NCBI RefSeq assembly: GCF_002950945.1
Contig: NZ_CP012673.1
Coordinates: 10,678,501-10,742,500 of the forward strand
Length of the DNA stretch: 64,000 nt
Source of the DNA: Sorangium cellulosum
GTDB taxonomy: Bacteria; Myxococcota_A; Polyangia; Polyangiales; Polyangiaceae
Direction: 5' to 3'
Both the position numbers and the translations under genes were made by a program. Positions 61,640 to 64,000 of this stretch are shown in pieces (positions within the stretch are counted from its first letter, which is position 1; every line of letters starts with the position of its first letter). The notes beneath the pieces were generated by a model. The model searched no databases. It was not told the DNA's origin and worked only from the letters and a program-made list of their open reading frames with translations.

Positions 61640-64000
61640 ATGAAGCAATACAATCACCCCGTCAACGTGCCCATCCGGGTCGATGCCCTCTGGTCCGACT
61701 CGCAGACGAAGACTGTAACGCCCACGACGGCCTTCACGCAATTGCAGTCCACGGTGTCGTCGAGCGGCAACTTCAGCAACGCCGGCCCGTGGCTTGGCGA
61801 CACCGTCCGGCCCGCTTTCAACGACCAGCCCCCGCTCGCCGCGGGGCTCCATTTGCACTGGACACTGCCGCAGGCCCTCCGGCACGGCACGACGGTCTAC
61901 GTGCTCGACTACACGGTCTTCAACGAGCTGGTGCAGCAGGGCGTGCCCTGCGCGCTGGTGCAGAGCCTGAAGGGCAAGGCCACGATAGGCGCGGAGCTCA
62001 CGCTCGATGCGCTCACGGGCCTCTTGAACAGCCTCGCGCCCAGCCAGGGCTTCAAACCGCTCTCCGAGGTCGACTTCAACCCCGGCGTCAAGCCCACCCC
62101 CTACGCGGGCCTGATCTCATCGGCCTCCGGCGTCGAGGCCGATTCCTACACACCGGCGGATCTGAGCTGGGATCCCATCTTCCTCGAGCTCTACGGCCCG
62201 ATGATCGTGCAGGCCGCGGCCCGCATGAAGCTGCCCCCCGTGCCCAACCGCTGGCTCATCCTGCGCGCGGGGGGAGACGGCGATCCGTCGGCGTGGGTCG
62301 TGGAGAGCGACAGGCTGAGCACGCCCGACGACGGCGACGGCAGCGCCCCGGCGGGCGCGGGGCCGACGGCCGTGCCTGGGCAGTTCACGAGCGAATTCGT
62401 GAGCGCCTCCCAAAGCGTCACCCTCTCCAATGCCATCCAGTACCTGGGCCTGACCACCAAGGCCGGCGACTGGCACGAGCACGACGAGCCCGGCGACAAG
62501 ACGCCGATCCTCTCGCCCCTGACGGCCGCCGGGCCCGGCCTCGTGGACTTCGCGGCTTTTTATCCCAACTGCCAGGGCGTATTTGGCTTTTGCGACGCAA
62601 CGGCCGATGACAAGACAACATACACCTACACGATCATCGGCTGGTTCTCGGACCGGGCCAATGACCCGGCCACGTCGGACTACAACGTGGCCCCCTGGGC
62701 GTCGTTGGTGAGCGACGTCGCCGGCCGCCTCGCGAGCCTCGGCTGGCAGGTGCCCACCGACCCCGCCATCGACGGCAGCGTGTACACCGCCAAGATCTCC
62801 GTCACCGGCTCGAAGTGTCCTGCGCAAGGCCTCGATAAGCCCATGACCGGCGTCAAGGTCGCCGTCGGCAACACGGCGGGCGAGGCCCTGGCCGCCTATC
62901 TGGCCAAAAGCGACACGTCCACCGCGGCCTGGGGCCTGACCTCGGAGAGGCTGCTGGACGCGGCGCAAGCGGGCGCGCTGCGCCGGGTGCTGGAGGCCGA
63001 CGGCCCCGCCGTTGTCGAGCAGGCGCTGCACGAGCAAGCCTTTCACGCGAAAAGCGGCGGCTCTCGCTGGGAGATCGCCCCCCAGGCCCCGGCGCAGCCC
63101 GGCCTCTCCCCCCAGCCAACCCCGCTCCCCCCGCTGTCGTCGGACGTGGAGACGGCCCTGAGCGCGCTGAACGCCGCCCAGCTCCAGTTCGACCGCACGC
63201 AGGCGTACCTGACCGCGCAGCGCCGGCTGCTCTTCACCGATTGGTGCCGGGCCTTGCACCTGGAGACCGACGATTCGGGCTCCAACGAGAATGCCGACCC
63301 CAACGGGAGCACCCGGAACCCCGGCGGCGGCACCTCGGTCCCCCTCGACGAGCTGTCGGCCACGCTCGTGAATCAATCGGCAGAAGCGGTGGACGCCGCG
63401 GGCATGGGTAACGGCGACAACAACCTGATGCTGGGTTTCTGGGCCGCGAAGGCGCTTTATCTAGCGCACGCCGCCGCCCTCAATGCCCTGGCCCAGATGA
63501 CCGGTGGGGCTCGCTACACGCTCGAGCGCCGGGCCGCCCCCCGCTTCTATCAAGCCAACGATCCGGCGTTGTTGCTCTGCGATGAAGAAGGCAGCTCGTC
63601 TCTCACGACGTCTCCGGCCGACTCGCTGCCCACCGTGCCAGGCCGGGGCGGAGATAACGAGAACTTGCTGAGCTGCACTGTCGTCACCGCCGGCGACTCG
63701 CCCGCCGCCGGTCTGCCCGACACGTGGCCCGACGGGCCGACCACCTATTGCGTGGCAAGCGTGCAGAGCAGTATCCAGGCCGTGCAGGGTGCCCAGTCCT
63801 GGCGTCCGATCTCGCTCACCTGGGAGGTCCAGTGCTATCCATATCCCGGGGCGGGCGCGATCACCGGGAGCACCGCAGACGGATACTCGGTCACCGGCTA
63901 CAAACCGTCGTTCATCACCGACAGCTTTCATCCCGACCCCGCGGGGGTCGATCTCATCGCCAAAACGGGAGTGAAGCCCGACCCCAACATCTCTGCCACC
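61640..64000 (+). CDS. very large protein of unknown function, truncated by the window end
   Basis: An uninterrupted frame of 787 codons from the ATG at 61640 (ribosome site GAGGAGAATCCATC) to the last base, with no stop, so the protein is longer. No signal peptide. Early motifs are YNHPVNVPIRVDALW, AGLHLHWTLPQALRHG (about 70-85) and PVPNRWLILRAGGDGDPSAW (about 200). A Pro-rich stretch (PAQPGLSPQPTPLPPLSS, about 485-500) precedes a helical part (LSALNAAQLQFDRTQAYLTA). I do not recognise a family. Tight coupling to the previous gene suggests that the two products work together. Confidence 0.85.
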   Translation, partial: MKQYNHPVNVPIRVDALWSDSQTKTVTPTTAFTQLQSTVSSSGNFSNAGPWLGDTVRPAFNDQPPLAAGLHLHWTLPQALRHGTTVYVLDYTVFNELVQQGVPCALVQSLKGKATIGAELTLDALTGLLNSLAPSQGFKPLSEVDFNPGVKPTPYAGLISSASGVEADSYTPADLSWDPIFLELYGPMIVQAAARMKLPPVPNRWLILRAGGDGDPSAWVVESDRLSTPDDGDGSAPAGAGPTAVPGQFTSEFVSASQSVTLSNAIQYLGLTTKAGDWHEHDEPGDKTPILSPLTAAGPGLVDFAAFYPNCQGVFGFCDATADDKTTYTYTIIGWFSDRANDPATSDYNVAPWASLVSDVAGRLASLGWQVPTDPAIDGSVYTAKISVTGSKCPAQGLDKPMTGVKVAVGNTAGEALAAYLAKSDTSTAAWGLTSERLLDAAQAGALRRVLEADGPAVVEQALHEQAFHAKSGGSRWEIAPQAPAQPGLSPQPTPLPPLSSDVETALSALNAAQLQFDRTQAYLTAQRRLLFTDWCRALHLETDDSGSNENADPNGSTRNPGGGTSVPLDELSATLVNQSAEAVDAAGMGNGDNNLMLGFWAAKALYLAHAAALNALAQMTGGARYTLERRAAPRFYQANDPALLLCDEEGSSSLTTSPADSLPTVPGRGGDNENLLSCTVVTAGDSPAAGLPDTWPDGPTTYCVASVQSSIQAVQGAQSWRPISLTWEVQCYPYPGAGAITGSTADGYSVTGYKPSFITDSFHPDPAGVDLIAKTGVKPDPNISAT

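Overview
The window is about 64 kb of very GC-rich bacterial DNA and most resembles a large-genome myxobacterium of the Sorangium/Polyangium group. This is an inference from protein content. Supporting signs are two secreted proteins with MYXO-CTERM-like tails, a metalloprotease of a family known from Myxococcus, many Ala/Gly/Pro-rich lipoproteins, and long non-coding gaps. I see no rRNA, tRNA, CRISPR array, intact transposase or phage gene.

Region 1 (0-31.8 kb) is mostly housekeeping and redox metabolism. A minus-strand operon encodes a LolA-like lipoprotein, a fused pseudouridine synthase/rRNA methyltransferase, PRPP synthetase and arylamine N-acetyltransferase, with 4-nt stop/start overlaps at its first two junctions. 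It is followed by a GAF-PP2C phosphatase, purL, two response-regulator genes, a bacteriophytochrome kinase, a predicted aminopeptidase, a cyclopropane fatty acid synthase, sdhCAB, msrPQ, a large SGNH hydrolase, a DUF420 protein, glutathione reductase, a membrane flippase-like protein and a pirin. Between the phytochrome and the aminopeptidase lies a purine-rich, low-GC tract with a strong minus-strand terminator beside it.

Region 2 (31.8-36.6 kb) carries a GH63-like glucosidase, a hemerythrin and a stand-alone caspase-fold protein. It is bracketed by two inverted copies of a ~260-bp element. Each copy has perfect 47/48-bp terminal inverted repeats and internal hairpins. The arms differ between copies but stay self-complementary within each copy.

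Region 3 (36.6-48.5 kb) is rich in exported proteins: a subtilase, a metalloprotease, a HmuY-like lipoprotein, a multi-spanning membrane protein with 21-bp minisatellites and a beta-helix lipoprotein. It also holds a frameshifted HNH endonuclease, a Gfo/Idh/MocA oxidoreductase, and a notable three-domain fusion of aldo/keto reductase, P-loop kinase and HAD phosphatase.

Region 4 (48.5-59 kb) is a decaying, rearranged zone. Two LysR regulators, a quinone oxidoreductase, a GST and a methyltransferase are intact. Between them lie relics of kelch, glutathione peroxidase, aminotransferase/MocR, LysR, AraC and glycosyltransferase genes.

Region 5 (59.5-64 kb) holds a two-gene operon of large proteins that I cannot assign to a named family; the second runs off the window.
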